Notes: generated from the sequence alone by a model not told the origin. 61,271 nt of DNA from Bacteroidaceae bacterium (GCA_017381475.1 JAFOCD010000074.1:1-61271), one strand, 5' to 3'. Positions 44,204 through 54,355 are shown, numbered from the stretch's first letter. Numbers and translations are program-made.

Positions 44204-46499
44204 AGTTGCGTTTATCCCAAAAAGCCCCTAAACTTTCAAAATTTGTGAATTTTATTTTGCCATTATTGTCTTTTTTGCCTTTGTTTGTTATATAAAAATT
44301 CAACAATCCCTCCGCGCCATGATGTGTAGTAGTCTTACCAGGAAGCGAGCGACCACTACTATCTACTTGTGGTTTGTCAACATTCTCGTCATGATATATT
44401 TTAGGAGAATTCGCTCTGTAATCTCCCCAACGGATTGCAAGGAACCATTCACGATGCTTTTTATTCAAACTTTTCACTGCGCCATGATTTGGAGCAAGTT
44501 TTTTCATTTCTTGCTTGAATTTCTCCTTATCTGTCAACGAAAGGACACCGACAACTTCGTTATATGCCTTCAGCAGTGCCTCAATTTTCTTCTGATCAGA
44601 TGTTAACTGAACATTCTTGAACTTTTTCTCGTATTCTTTATAAAGCTCTTTAACCTTGGCAAACGTCAAACCGTCCTTTGCTAGTTCGGTTTTAACTTTA
44701 TTAAGAAATTTATCAAGTTCGGCATTTTCCGGTGCTATATTACCCAAAGCACTAGCTACCTTTTGGTCGGGAGTTTTTGTCGGAGGGGTTGAACTTGCAG
44801 GTGGGTTTGCAACATTCTCATTAGAAGAGTTTTGAGAAGAGCCACTAGCTGCGTTATTCGCATTGTCTGCAGCCTGCTTCGAAACATCAGCCTCTGCCTC
44901 AGCAGCTTGACTTGATGTTGCATCATCCTTTTTATCAGCAGTATCGGTTTCTTTCTTCTTTTCTGTTTTCTTTTGTACTTTTTGAGTGCTTGGAGCAACT
45001 GGTTCGGGCGCTGTAAAATACAAGTAACCAAAAAATATTGTCGCAAGCAACAGAATTGGAGCAAAGAACAAACATAGTTTGTTATAAAGAGTAGCCGAAC
45101 CGCCAATCGGTTTCATTTTTGCAAGGTCAAATTCAACATCCCTGGGAGCTGTTGCTCTATATGAATATGAATGTGGTTCTGTTGTCTTCTTCGCTGTATG
45201 TATTGATATATAAAAAGCCTCTGTGCCAATAAATTCAGGTAGCACAATTGTTGCTACCTTATCTTTCTTAGACTTATCTGTAGCAGCGAATTTAAGCACG
45301 CCCTCATAAAGATATTTATTTTCTTTCTCTATCTTGAACCAATAGTTCTCTTCGGGGTCGTACGATTTCACTTTCACTAGCATTTTCCTTTCTGCCGGTG
45401 CAGACTGAGGTTTTTCCTGTGGATTCTCAGCCACATTGACAGACAAGACTCTCTCATTCAAATCCAGCTCGCGACAGCTGACCAATCGATATTTGGGATG
45501 AGCAAAGTTGATTGAAATCTGAGAGATATTCTCTTCACCATCGAGTGTAAAAGTATTACCAACCAAAAATACATTACGGCCTTTAACTGTCAATGTCAAC
45601 GCGCCCATGCAATCGGCATCATTGACTTTGGCTCCATTGCAGAGTATACGTACTGTATATTGTATACGCTTGGGAGCACCTTTCAAGTTATATGTAATAG
45701 TATCTGTCCTGTAATCGAACATCACTCCCTGTGGGGCATTACCACTCAAAAGTTGTGCAATGGTAAAAGAGCATGTCTGTCTTTCAAAGCAACGAGCATC
45801 CTCATTAGAAGATATGGTGATTGTTTCATTGACATTCTCATATACCTTGCCGTCGAGTTTGAAGCGTCTCCTCAAAGGAATCTCCAGATGACCTGTCAAA
45901 TTCTCGACATAATGGATTGCATCCATCTTCTCGGCAATGACTACCGATTCATATTTTGACAAGTTTTCATAACAGCAGACATCACGGGTAAAATCCCGCA
46001 TCTCCATCATATTCAACGAGAGGGCGCATTTGCCACTACCCTTCATTGGATAATAGGGAGCGTATACCTTCTCCAATGGATATTTGTTGAGAACATCCTG
46101 GAATAAATCGGCAGCAATGAGCCCATCTATTGGTTTGTATGTATAAGAATCGGGGGCAGCCGCACCCAAAGAGGGGTACATGTATGTTGTCTTGAACTTT
46201 TCCCAAATATCAAGTAGCACATCCAATGGGGTCTTACCCATAGATATCTTGTGATCAACAGGGATACTCATGCCAATAACAAGAGTTCCTTGATTTCCAT
46301 CACTTGTAATCACATTATTCCTTACCAGTTTATAGAATGTATATGTGGGCTGCACCTTAATTTCTATTGCATAAGGTGATAAGCTGATTCCCGGCAGACC
46401 GGCATATTCCAACCCGAAAGGAGCCGATGAATCAAGCAGAAGACGGGCACCTGCATGTCTTATAGGATTACCGAATATTTGTATTTTAATTCTTTCCAT
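44187..46499 (-). CDS. Large single-pass membrane protein of the SrfB/SrfC-type operon
   Basis: A 770-residue protein with no signal peptide. Residues 1 to about 465 are a cytoplasmic region starting MERIKIQIFGNPIRHAGARLLLDSS, with beta-rich parts later on. One transmembrane helix lies at about 472-493 (FFAPILLLATIFFGYLYF). A Lys/Glu- then Ala/Ser/Asn-rich linker follows (about 500-583), then a C-terminal domain (583-770) that is duplicated in the next gene. The very start has a faint resemblance to GTPase-associated proteins of bacterial conflict systems (Q-x-x-x-G...LLL-x-SS), but I cannot support that assignment. The topology would link the cytoplasmic GTPase made by the gene just upstream to the periplasm. 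Confidence 0.65.
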   Translation of the reverse strand: MERIKIQIFGNPIRHAGARLLLDSSAPFGLEYAGLPGISLSPYAIEIKVQPTYTFYKLVRNNVITSDGNQGTLVIGMSIPVDHKISMGKTPLDVLLDIWEKFKTTYMYPSLGAAAPDSYTYKPIDGLIAADLFQDVLNKYPLEKVYAPYYPMKGSGKCALSLNMMEMRDFTRDVCCYENLSKYESVVIAEKMDAIHYVENLTGHLEIPLRRRFKLDGKVYENVNETITISSNEDARCFERQTCSFTIAQLLSGNAPQGVMFDYRTDTITYNLKGAPKRIQYTVRILCNGAKVNDADCMGALTLTVKGRNVFLVGNTFTLDGEENISQISINFAHPKYRLVSCRELDLNERVLSVNVAENPQEKPQSAPAERKMLVKVKSYDPEENYWFKIEKENKYLYEGVLKFAATDKSKKDKVATIVLPEFIGTEAFYISIHTAKKTTEPHSYSYRATAPRDVEFDLAKMKPIGGSATLYNKLCLFFAPILLLATIFFGYLYFTAPEPVAPSTQKVQKKTEKKKETDTADKKDDATSSQAAEAEADVSKQAADNANNAASGSSQNSSNENVANPPASSTPPTKTPDQKVASALGNIAPENAELDKFLNKVKTELAKDGLTFAKVKELYKEYEKKFKNVQLTSDQKKIEALLKAYNEVVGVLSLTDKEKFKQEMKKLAPNHGAVKSLNKKHREWFLAIRWGDYRANSPKIYHDENVDKPQVDSSGRSLPGKTTTHHGAEGLLNFYITNKGKKDNNGKIKFTNFESLGAFWDKRNYAEGN

Positions 46500-46518
46500 G
46501 TTTTATTCATTTTTTTAA

Positions 46519-48345
46519 TTAGAAGCCCTTGTTCATAACAGCCTTGAACTTGTCCCAGAAAGTCTCTTTTCTTATGGCCATTGTGTTGCCTTTCATTACA
46601 TCAATGATTGATGATGAGTCTGTACTATCATACTCACAGATATTTCCGATATAGAACTCGCCAAGGCTGAACGGAAATACATAAGGTACACCGTTAGTCG
46701 CTCTGTTGATGCCATAATGCTCACAAACCTCCTTAAGGGTTTCAATGGCATCGCTATAGTTCCTGTTCATCAGCTCTACAGCCTTGTCAAGACGTTCTTC
46801 TCTTGTCTTGCCAATGGTATCGGCCTTTGTAACAATAAAGTGAATTGCATCGACCTTTTTCATCACGGCCTCATTCTCGGGCTGGTTGAAGAGGTCAATC
46901 ATTCTCTTCAAAGACTTGTTCTGGTTGATTGTTATTGTTCGTGGACGGTATGATACATTGCCGGCCTCATCATAAACCTCCTCTTCGATGTTGAAACGGA
47001 TGATATTCTTTGTTGGATCAACCACTACAAAGAACACCTTGTTGTTTGGTGATGTAAGCAGGGTTGCTGCACCAGAACCCATATCCTCGAATTCAACTTC
47101 ACGGTCAGGGTTGTTTGCTATCTTTACTGCAAACTCCTCACCCGCCATTTCAACAAGGTCGAAGTTATGCTGTCTGTCGCCATCCTTTACCCTTGCCTTG
47201 ATGGTTGTCAGGTAGTTCTTCTTTGTAGGGTCAGGAGGGCAGTTGTTGTCGAGGAACGCAGTGAGCGCATCGGCATAGGCACCACCCGATTTTACAGAGT
47301 CGTAATTCAATTCATTGGCAGAGAGCAAACCGGCAAGGACGCATGACTTACCTGTCGCCGGGATACCGAACATAAAGACATCGACATGGTCGGGGAAACA
47401 CTCGCAGCTACAGCTTGGGATAACGTCATCGAGCACGGGCAAACTTGACCTCACCTCCTGATAGTTCCTTAGGATTCTCAATGATTCGTTTGTAACGACA
47501 CCGTTGTACAACAATTCATTGACTGAGAAAATGCCCTGGTCAATAAAGCCAAGCAGTTTATTTCGTGAATACTCGTTGAACTGGCTCTTCATCAAAGAGA
47601 TTTCGGCATTCTTGAGTTCCATCAAAAGGATTTTTGCCTCTTGAACAAAAGTTGATGTAGGACACTGGTCTATGAACATGTGTGTCGCGAACAGGTCTCT
47701 CTGCTCTTTTATCTGCAACCATACCATCACCTCATTGATTACCCTGTCGGCCTCGGCAATGTACTGGCCGTCGGGGAAACTCACTTTGTATCTGTTCAAG
47801 GCCGGAACAACAGCTGAAGGATCTACTGTCTTCGACAAATTATATACAGTGGTATCTATCTCGTCCTTGCGCGCAGTCCTTGGATACTTGCTATAGAAAG
47901 CAAGCAGGGAGTCAATTGAGAACTGGTCAACATTGAGCCAATCGGCATCCTCGACACCTTTTATCAAAGATGCGTGCTTTTCCTGTGCCTCGGCCAACTT
48001 TTCACGAGCTTCGGCAACATGGTTGTTAGCTGCTGTTGAGTTACTCCATCTTGTTATATAAAGTTCCAGTTTTCCAATAAGGAGATCGAGCTGTGGCAGA
48101 TTGTCGGATGCAACGCCACACAACTGCTCTATTCCATTCCATTCACTCTGCTCCTGAGGATTTGGGGCGTTTAGGAGAGCCTCTTCAATCTGCAACTTGC
48201 GCGCCTCGTTTGCCTCGGGGAAATCGGCTACAGTCAACTTGCGACCCTGGTAAGTCCATGTAAGATATTGTGAAAATTGCGCCCAGGGAATCATGTTTAC
48301 TCTGGCCTGCAACTGCTGATATTGTGCTTCATTCAATTCGCTCAT
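46519..48345 (-). CDS. P-loop GTPase with helical N-terminal region
   Basis: A 608-residue cytoplasmic protein. Residues 1-310 are helical, with short repeats of the type FYSKYPRTARKDEI and YKVSFPDGQYIAEA, like tetratricopeptide units. A GTPase-like domain follows: Walker A G327-IPATGK-S334, a switch-like segment at 396-403 (DLVEMAGE) and TKAD at 506-509, which fits the guanine-specificity motif (N/T)KxD. This places it near the TRAFAC GTPases. The EMAGE segment replaces the usual DxxG. The gene lies 32 bases downstream of the four-helix membrane protein gene and 19 bases before the 770-residue protein gene. It could drive conformational change in the membrane partners. Confidence 0.75.
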   Translation of the reverse strand: MSELNEAQYQQLQARVNMIPWAQFSQYLTWTYQGRKLTVADFPEANEARKLQIEEALLNAPNPQEQSEWNGIEQLCGVASDNLPQLDLLIGKLELYITRWSNSTAANNHVAEAREKLAEAQEKHASLIKGVEDADWLNVDQFSIDSLLAFYSKYPRTARKDEIDTTVYNLSKTVDPSAVVPALNRYKVSFPDGQYIAEADRVINEVMVWLQIKEQRDLFATHMFIDQCPTSTFVQEAKILLMELKNAEISLMKSQFNEYSRNKLLGFIDQGIFSVNELLYNGVVTNESLRILRNYQEVRSSLPVLDDVIPSCSCECFPDHVDVFMFGIPATGKSCVLAGLLSANELNYDSVKSGGAYADALTAFLDNNCPPDPTKKNYLTTIKARVKDGDRQHNFDLVEMAGEEFAVKIANNPDREVEFEDMGSGAATLLTSPNNKVFFVVVDPTKNIIRFNIEEEVYDEAGNVSYRPRTITINQNKSLKRMIDLFNQPENEAVMKKVDAIHFIVTKADTIGKTREERLDKAVELMNRNYSDAIETLKEVCEHYGINRATNGVPYVFPFSLGEFYIGNICEYDSTDSSSIIDVMKGNTMAIRKETFWDKFKAVMNKGF

Positions 48346-48377
48346 AATAATGTCGTTTTTTTGTGTTAAAAAGAATG

Positions 48378-49307
48378 TTAGTTAAGTGGTGCTCCACCCA
48401 AGAATGCGCCTTTGGCCTTGGGAGCCACCTTGCGTGAACGGTAAGCAAAGACATAGCTTGCCAGCACTAGAATGTCAATGAGTATGATGATTCCAAGACC
48501 AGCAGGAGAGAAACCCTCGGCCTCTTTAACCATTGCCGGAAACTTCACCTTGTACTCATATACATTCGAACGCGAATTGCTCAATCCTGAACCATAAATT
48601 TCTTTAAATTTATAACTTGCTGAAATTTCAGTAAGTTTTTCATTCATATCCTTTGACAGCACTTCAAGATGCTTTACTGCATCGGGCAACATAATCAGGT
48701 TCCAATTGGTAATAGTCTCTCTTATCTCCGAGATTTCCTTTTCCCATGCACTCCTATTATTTATACCGCTGCCATCGGCCTCTATTTTTCCAACTTTTTC
48801 CTCTAAATGTGAAAAATAGTCTTCAACATCACCATATTCTTCTGCAATGTTATTGAAATAACTTTCGTAAGAATAATTGTCAGCCAATGTTGCAGTTTGT
48901 CTACAACGGTCGATTTCATTATCCACAAATTCATCTATCAAATCAGAAAGTCCCTGTACATCCTCGAGTGCAACTTCCTTGAGGGTTTCCATCTTATCAT
49001 TTATCATGAAGTACTTCATCATCTTAGTACCTGTGAAGTATGATGCGCCAAGGAACAAGACAATAGCACCTACCTCGACAATACGCCATGGGCCGAAATT
49101 ATTCTCAACCTTCTTTGCATGAATCATCAGCCACAAAACAAACAGTACGCCCAGCACAAAAGCCAATGAGACGATGATGTTTGTACCCATATTGTTCTCA
49201 AAGTTCTGCAATGCATGTCCGCAGAAGACAAAAAGAGCCAAGGCTACCAAGCCCAGCATTGTTACAATATTCGCTATTGTAACTTTTGAAGTTTTCTTTT
49301 TACTCAT
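48378..49307 (-). CDS. Four-helix membrane protein with a periplasmic helical domain
   Basis: A 309-residue protein with a Lys-rich start and transmembrane helices at about 11-30, 43-62 and 76-93, plus a fourth near 268-287. The positive N-terminus suggests that it is inside, which places the 100-265 region in the periplasm. That region is acidic and helical (ALEDVQGLSDLIDEFVDNEID, EIRETITNWNLIML), as in sensor or lever domains. No family is recognised. Its start overlaps the subtilase stop by 8 bases, so the two are translationally coupled. Confidence 0.7.
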   Translation of the reverse strand: MSKKKTSKVTIANIVTMLGLVALALFVFCGHALQNFENNMGTNIIVSLAFVLGVLFVLWLMIHAKKVENNFGPWRIVEVGAIVLFLGASYFTGTKMMKYFMINDKMETLKEVALEDVQGLSDLIDEFVDNEIDRCRQTATLADNYSYESYFNNIAEEYGDVEDYFSHLEEKVGKIEADGSGINNRSAWEKEISEIRETITNWNLIMLPDAVKHLEVLSKDMNEKLTEISASYKFKEIYGSGLSNSRSNVYEYKVKFPAMVKEAEGFSPAGLGIIILIDILVLASYVFAYRSRKVAPKAKGAFLGGAPLN

Positions 49308-51408
49308 AAGATGTTATATCTATATTTGGATTGTTACTTGTTTTCTTTAGCATATATCTCACTGTATCATTGCCATTAATATGGTAGCATTGCAGCTTGC
49401 CATTAGTAGCAGATGTGCATGTGTAGATATTTTTGGCATACGTAATGGCGGTATTTGGTGATTTTGCTTCACTGTTCATGATAAAGCATACATTGTTCCT
49501 GTCCCACTTTATTCTGGTCTTGGCCTTGTAGAGATGCTTTGATGTCACATGTTCGTAGATCTTGATATCGGCCTTGTTTGTATCATGTACCTGAAAATAG
49601 ACCAGTACTTTCTCATCAAGACGCCTTCCATCGGCATCGTATGCGTGGAGTTCCTGCACGGTCTGCCATGTACCCACAAGCTGCTGATGGTCGTTCATGA
49701 TATCCTCATGGTTGACAAAAGCCCCCTGGACTTTAAGAAGAGCATCCTTTATCTGGAGCAAAGGGCCAATCTCGGGACTGCCGGCAATGGGTTTGCCGGT
49801 CTCTTGCAGAATCTCTATTATCTTGCGGTTTGTAAGTGTGGGGTCAATGCTTTTCATCAAAGCTATTGCACCGGTTACAATTGGAGCCGAATAGCTGGTT
49901 CCATCGCCACTGCAGTATGTATTGAACGGCATGGCGCAGAGTATTTCGGTTCCTGGTGCCGACACTGTCGATTCATGGCAACCAAGTTCCTCGAAATTGC
50001 CATAATTGCTGAAATCGGCTCTTTTGAGTCTCTTGTCTACGGCAGCCACACGAATGGTATTCTCGCCTCTCTTGGTATAGTCAAGGCCGGAATAGTAGTT
50101 CTCGTTACCTGCTGCCCATACAATGGTTACATTGCGTTTGTCGGCAATATCAAAAGCAAATTGCCAGATATCTTCACCATCCTTGTTGTACTCCTTGGCA
50201 AAGTTTACCTGGTCTTCAACCGGCATGTGCTCAAACTCGGGGTTCAGCATCATACCTGCCGACACATTCACCACATCGGCACCCTGATAGATGGCATAGA
50301 GTATTCCCTGAAGCATTGTCATAGAGGTAAACTGATGTCCCATGCTAATGGGCATCAGTTTGCATTTGGGGGCTATGCCGCACAGGCCTGCATTGTTGTT
50401 GATGCTACCGACAGCCTGGGCTGCCACTGCACTACCATGCAAGAATGCAGCGTCGGACTGGGGACAGCTGCGTGACGGACGGACATCGGTAGAATTCAAA
50501 GGAACGCTGTATGGAGATACAATGCGTGACTGTTCCAGTTCGTCGTGAGTCATGTCGAAATAGCTGTCAACAATTGCCACAACGACATCGGGACTGCCCT
50601 GTGTTATCTCCCAAGCCTCATAGGCCTGTATGGGAGCAAGGTACCAGGAGAACTCACGATGTCTGAAAGCCGGGTCGTTAGGTGTGTTGTACGCTCCACT
50701 GAAAATGGTTTCGTCAAAGACTCTGAACGATATTCCCTGTATCTTGCCAGGAAGCTCCTGTTTTACACGTTCGCGTTCACTTGGAGGAACTCCAAGCTGT
50801 ATCAGTTTTGTGTATGTATTGTAGAACAGAATCTCATAATCATTGCCGGGATATGCACTCTTGAACTGCTGTGCAAAATTCTTGAATGTCTCGTCTGTAG
50901 CATCGCTATCCAGAATTACATTCAAGCGGTTCGATGCCACACGGCTGCCATTTTCATCATCGTCAACGATATTGTCATCTTCAATCGGGCGTGGTCTGTT
51001 TGCCTCAGGAGGAGGCAAATGAGGACCCGGATTGTTTATATTGCCCGGAATATTTTCATTGGCACCAGGGGCTTCGGGATCGCTGTAACCATCATTGGGG
51101 TTGCGAGGATCCTCACCTATGGGATTGTCCACTGCACCAGGATTATCCGAATCAACAGGTGTCGTCGGGCGTCTTGGATTCAATATATCATCGGGCAGGT
51201 CATAACGATGCCTATGGATGGGCGTACGGCCATTAGTGCCTGTTGCCGAAGAGTCGTCGCACGACCTGAGCATGGACAACAACATGAACAACAAGAACAG
51301 CAAAGCCAGAAACAACATGACACGCCACAGACAGCCCATGGCTCCCCATGGCATCCACAAAGGCGATGATTGTACCTTTTGCTTTAATTTATAGATAATG
51401 GTTTTCAT
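49300..51408 (-). CDS. Membrane-anchored subtilisin-like (S8) serine protease
   Basis: A 702-residue protein. A transmembrane anchor (about 24-47) is followed by a Pro/Asn/Asp-rich stalk (50-155) and a propeptide-like region (156-235). The S8 domain has all catalytic residues: Asp281 in VAIVDSYFD, His324 in FLHGSAVA, oxyanion Asn435 in AAGNEN and Ser505 in GDGTSYSAP. The C-terminus (about 580-702) resembles a lipocalin-like beta domain (QLVGTWQTV). The protease domain would lie on the periplasmic side. It stands between the SrfC-like GTPase gene (10 bases upstream) and the four-helix protein gene. An active protease inside this operon suggests a processing or effector step, as in conflict or maturation systems. 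Confidence 0.85.
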   Translation of the reverse strand: MKTIIYKLKQKVQSSPLWMPWGAMGCLWRVMLFLALLFLLFMLLSMLRSCDDSSATGTNGRTPIHRHRYDLPDDILNPRRPTTPVDSDNPGAVDNPIGEDPRNPNDGYSDPEAPGANENIPGNINNPGPHLPPPEANRPRPIEDDNIVDDDENGSRVASNRLNVILDSDATDETFKNFAQQFKSAYPGNDYEILFYNTYTKLIQLGVPPSERERVKQELPGKIQGISFRVFDETIFSGAYNTPNDPAFRHREFSWYLAPIQAYEAWEITQGSPDVVVAIVDSYFDMTHDELEQSRIVSPYSVPLNSTDVRPSRSCPQSDAAFLHGSAVAAQAVGSINNNAGLCGIAPKCKLMPISMGHQFTSMTMLQGILYAIYQGADVVNVSAGMMLNPEFEHMPVEDQVNFAKEYNKDGEDIWQFAFDIADKRNVTIVWAAGNENYYSGLDYTKRGENTIRVAAVDKRLKRADFSNYGNFEELGCHESTVSAPGTEILCAMPFNTYCSGDGTSYSAPIVTGAIALMKSIDPTLTNRKIIEILQETGKPIAGSPEIGPLLQIKDALLKVQGAFVNHEDIMNDHQQLVGTWQTVQELHAYDADGRRLDEKVLVYFQVHDTNKADIKIYEHVTSKHLYKAKTRIKWDRNNVCFIMNSEAKSPNTAITYAKNIYTCTSATNGKLQCYHINGNDTVRYMLKKTSNNPNIDITSYE

Positions 51409-51418
51409 CTTAATTCAA

Positions 51419-54343
51419 TTATACGGCTTCTTGAACTACGCTTTTCAAATTTGTGAGAATCTGCTTCAGGGCATTGTTCACCTCCATATTGAAGTTGGGA
51501 ACATCAAGATGGGCAACATATGAGATATACATGTACTCGACCCATTTGTAATAGTTCTCCTCAAAGGATGGGATCAATGCCAAAGGATTTGAAGAGATTG
51601 AGTTGAACAGGTCGGTCAGCATCTCCTCGGTATATGTAACCTCGTCTTCCTTGTCAATGTACTTAAAGATTGGGAGATTATGGGATTCTGCGATTCCCTT
51701 TATGGTCTTCACCTGCTCTTCGCTGTAGGTTGAGTAACCAAGGTCAAGAACAAAGTCGTTGATGGTATCGGCCATGATATCGGCGATGAAGCTTTCGTTC
51801 ACAATGTGTACGTCAACTACATTCACATAGTCCGAAATTGCTGTTGCCATTATTTCATTGAGTTTGATGCGGTTTGAGGTCTCAATGATATTATCGATAA
51901 GGTTCGCCATCACGCTACTGTTGAAGGAGTTGTCACCAGTGAACATGTTGATGAAACTTACTGACTTTATCTTCTCGCACCATGAATTGTAGATGTAATC
52001 GGCAATGATGTCCGAGTTGGTCTTGGTTCTGCTGTTCTCTACCTCGAAAAGCAATCTGTGATCCACACCCTTGCGTGAAAGGAACTCCTCTGCGTCTTCC
52101 ATGTTAGAGAATGCATAGGTGTGTATCAACGCATCCCACATTTCGGCAGTTGAGGTGCATTTATGCAAAGGACGGCCATTGTTCTCGCAGTCCTTGCGGA
52201 TAATCTCGTACTTGTCGAAATTATTTGGAGCTGCCAAAATTTCGGGGTTCTGCATAATTTCCTCATGTATAACCTTATAGAGTTGGGATTCCGTTACCTG
52301 AAGTGCCTGCACAAGATGACCGAAATAGTAGTTGTCGATGTTGCAAGTAAAGCTCAACTCGCGGAAGACATTCTTGGCGTTGCGGATGTTTGTATTGAGG
52401 ATTTCGGCCTTGTCTGTAGAGACATAATAGCCTTTAAGCTCGTCATAAACCTTCCTTGTAACCTCGGCAAGCTTTTCGCTGAAGAGGTTCTCGCGTGCTG
52501 CATCCATAAATGATGCCACAACTTTAAGGTTTTCCAAGATATACAAAGAACCGTCATTGTTTTTTGTTGCAGCAAGATCCCATGACATTTCGGGGTTGGC
52601 AAAGAGTTCCTTAACGGTGTTGTTCTTGACGAATGTCTCGCGCATGAGAGAGTAGTAGTCCTTTGGAATTACCATTTCTGTTTCCTTGCCATGCTCTCTG
52701 AAACCGTCATAGAGGCCACTTTCGCCAATGCCTGAATACTTGAAATCGCGCAGCAAGTAACTGTTCTTGAAGAAATCGCCGCTAGCGCACCAGTTCTTGA
52801 CCCACTCAACCGAATCTCTATGGAAGCACTGGTTGTTAAGCACAGTCTCGAAACGACCTTTCCAGCGTCCTTCGATTGCACTTGTGCTGTTCTCGACATC
52901 GCTATCCCTGCGCTTCATATCAAGGTTAAACATTGTTGCACAGTAGAAAAGCGGCGATACCTTTGTCTTTGCAAGCGTTGCCCTTCTTTTCTCCGGGGTT
53001 TCGCCTACATTGTTCTTAACCCACTCATCGAGCAGATGCCACAGGTCTGTAACATCGTTATCTTTGTTATGGTGACAGTACAAAAGTACATTTATCAACA
53101 ATGACTCGTTATATTTATTGAAAAGGTATGCGACCTTACCTCGCAGGAAACAGTAGAGCAGGATTGTATTCTCGCCCAACTTGCTGCAATCCTCTTTCTC
53201 ACGTGAACGGGCACCGGGGAAGTCGAGAAGGTCGTTGTCGCGGAGAACTGACATCTCGATTTCGTTTCTGTTAACCTGGGTCTTGACAGCCTCATTGATT
53301 CCATCAAGGCAATATTTGTTGGTACTGCCGATGAAACTGTCGTCAATCTTGTATATAACCTCGGCAGCAACAGCACACACTTCGCTCTTGGTAAAGGTGC
53401 CAAGACTGCAGATATCCTTACCCCTGCCAATGAGGACTTCGGTCGTACGGGTATTGTTGTCATCAAGAAGGTGTTTAAGACACTCAACGCTCATAACGGT
53501 ATTCTCCTTGATACCCTCGTGAAGTACAGACTCAACAGGAAGATATACATATTCAGAGAATTCAAGACGACTGAGAATATCCAAAGAACGGTTGAAGAGC
53601 TTTGTTATGTTCTGGTCGCTGTTCCAAAGGTAACGGAACACATTGATATACTCCTGAACGGGAACTTTCTCAATGATAAGCGCTATTTCGCTGAAGAATG
53701 AGCAGTTGTCAAATACCTGGGCATTGTTTATGTGCTTCTTGAAATATTGCTTCATGCCAAGTATCTCATCAGCTGTAATTGCAGGTGATGGGACATCGGG
53801 CATGTTGATATACTTTGCAACCAACTCCTCGCAGACTGCAACAATGTCCGACTCGCTCGCTGTTGTATAATTGTGCAGGTCATTGAAGTATGAATCGCAC
53901 AACACTGTAGTGATGTCTACAAGAGACAAGCATCTCACCAGAACCGGATATTTATCGCTGTAGAGGTTCTTTGAGCGCTTAAAGGAGCTGAAGCGTGTTA
54001 CTACACCTGTTGCCTCCTTGTCGTCACCAATGGGATTAACCTCCTTTATGAAGTCATATTCCTTGTTGTTGGCCTTGACTTTGAATGCCTTGACCTGTTC
54101 CTTGTTGTCTGTTATGTCGCGCTTCTGCAATATACAGCTCATGAGGTAAGACTTACCAACCTGGCTCTTACCGAATGCTGCAATTGCCGGGTTGTCGAAC
54201 GACGCTCTCTTGACAACCTTCAAACGACGGCGTTGCTCAACCAAGTTAATAAACTTCACCTTGTAGTCATTGGGCTTGTTATTCTTAATCCAGGCCAATG
54301 AACTATTTATATTATCTATCTGTTTGTCTACTTTGTTTATCAT
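51419..54343 (-). CDS. SrfC-like P-loop GTPase (putative virulence factor family)
   Basis: A 974-residue protein. The N-terminal helix is followed by FDNPAIAAFGKSQVGKSYLMSC: Walker A at 58-65 (GKSQVGKS). A conserved TGVVTRF (about 112-118) fits a G2 loop and LLDFPGARSRE (372-382) a G3/Walker B loop (DFPG). The long helical remainder recalls dynamin-like stalks. The layout matches SrfC/Virul_Fac proteins, encoded next to SrfB in Salmonella and other bacteria; this one is longer than the roughly 700-residue Salmonella protein. It starts 12 bases after the SrfB-like gene. SrfC function is poorly known; published work links srfABC to virulence, motility or cytotoxicity in Gammaproteobacteria. Confidence 0.72.
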   Translation of the reverse strand: MINKVDKQIDNINSSLAWIKNNKPNDYKVKFINLVEQRRRLKVVKRASFDNPAIAAFGKSQVGKSYLMSCILQKRDITDNKEQVKAFKVKANNKEYDFIKEVNPIGDDKEATGVVTRFSSFKRSKNLYSDKYPVLVRCLSLVDITTVLCDSYFNDLHNYTTASESDIVAVCEELVAKYINMPDVPSPAITADEILGMKQYFKKHINNAQVFDNCSFFSEIALIIEKVPVQEYINVFRYLWNSDQNITKLFNRSLDILSRLEFSEYVYLPVESVLHEGIKENTVMSVECLKHLLDDNNTRTTEVLIGRGKDICSLGTFTKSEVCAVAAEVIYKIDDSFIGSTNKYCLDGINEAVKTQVNRNEIEMSVLRDNDLLDFPGARSREKEDCSKLGENTILLYCFLRGKVAYLFNKYNESLLINVLLYCHHNKDNDVTDLWHLLDEWVKNNVGETPEKRRATLAKTKVSPLFYCATMFNLDMKRRDSDVENSTSAIEGRWKGRFETVLNNQCFHRDSVEWVKNWCASGDFFKNSYLLRDFKYSGIGESGLYDGFREHGKETEMVIPKDYYSLMRETFVKNNTVKELFANPEMSWDLAATKNNDGSLYILENLKVVASFMDAARENLFSEKLAEVTRKVYDELKGYYVSTDKAEILNTNIRNAKNVFRELSFTCNIDNYYFGHLVQALQVTESQLYKVIHEEIMQNPEILAAPNNFDKYEIIRKDCENNGRPLHKCTSTAEMWDALIHTYAFSNMEDAEEFLSRKGVDHRLLFEVENSRTKTNSDIIADYIYNSWCEKIKSVSFINMFTGDNSFNSSVMANLIDNIIETSNRIKLNEIMATAISDYVNVVDVHIVNESFIADIMADTINDFVLDLGYSTYSEEQVKTIKGIAESHNLPIFKYIDKEDEVTYTEEMLTDLFNSISSNPLALIPSFEENYYKWVEYMYISYVAHLDVPNFNMEVNNALKQILTNLKSVVQEAV

Positions 54344-54355
54344 CGTTCCAAGATT

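Noticed and set aside
44187..46499. Assigning the 770-residue protein to a GTPase-associated protein (GAP1-type) family
   Set aside because: Only a short, weak resemblance near the N-terminus is visible. A profile search would be needed.
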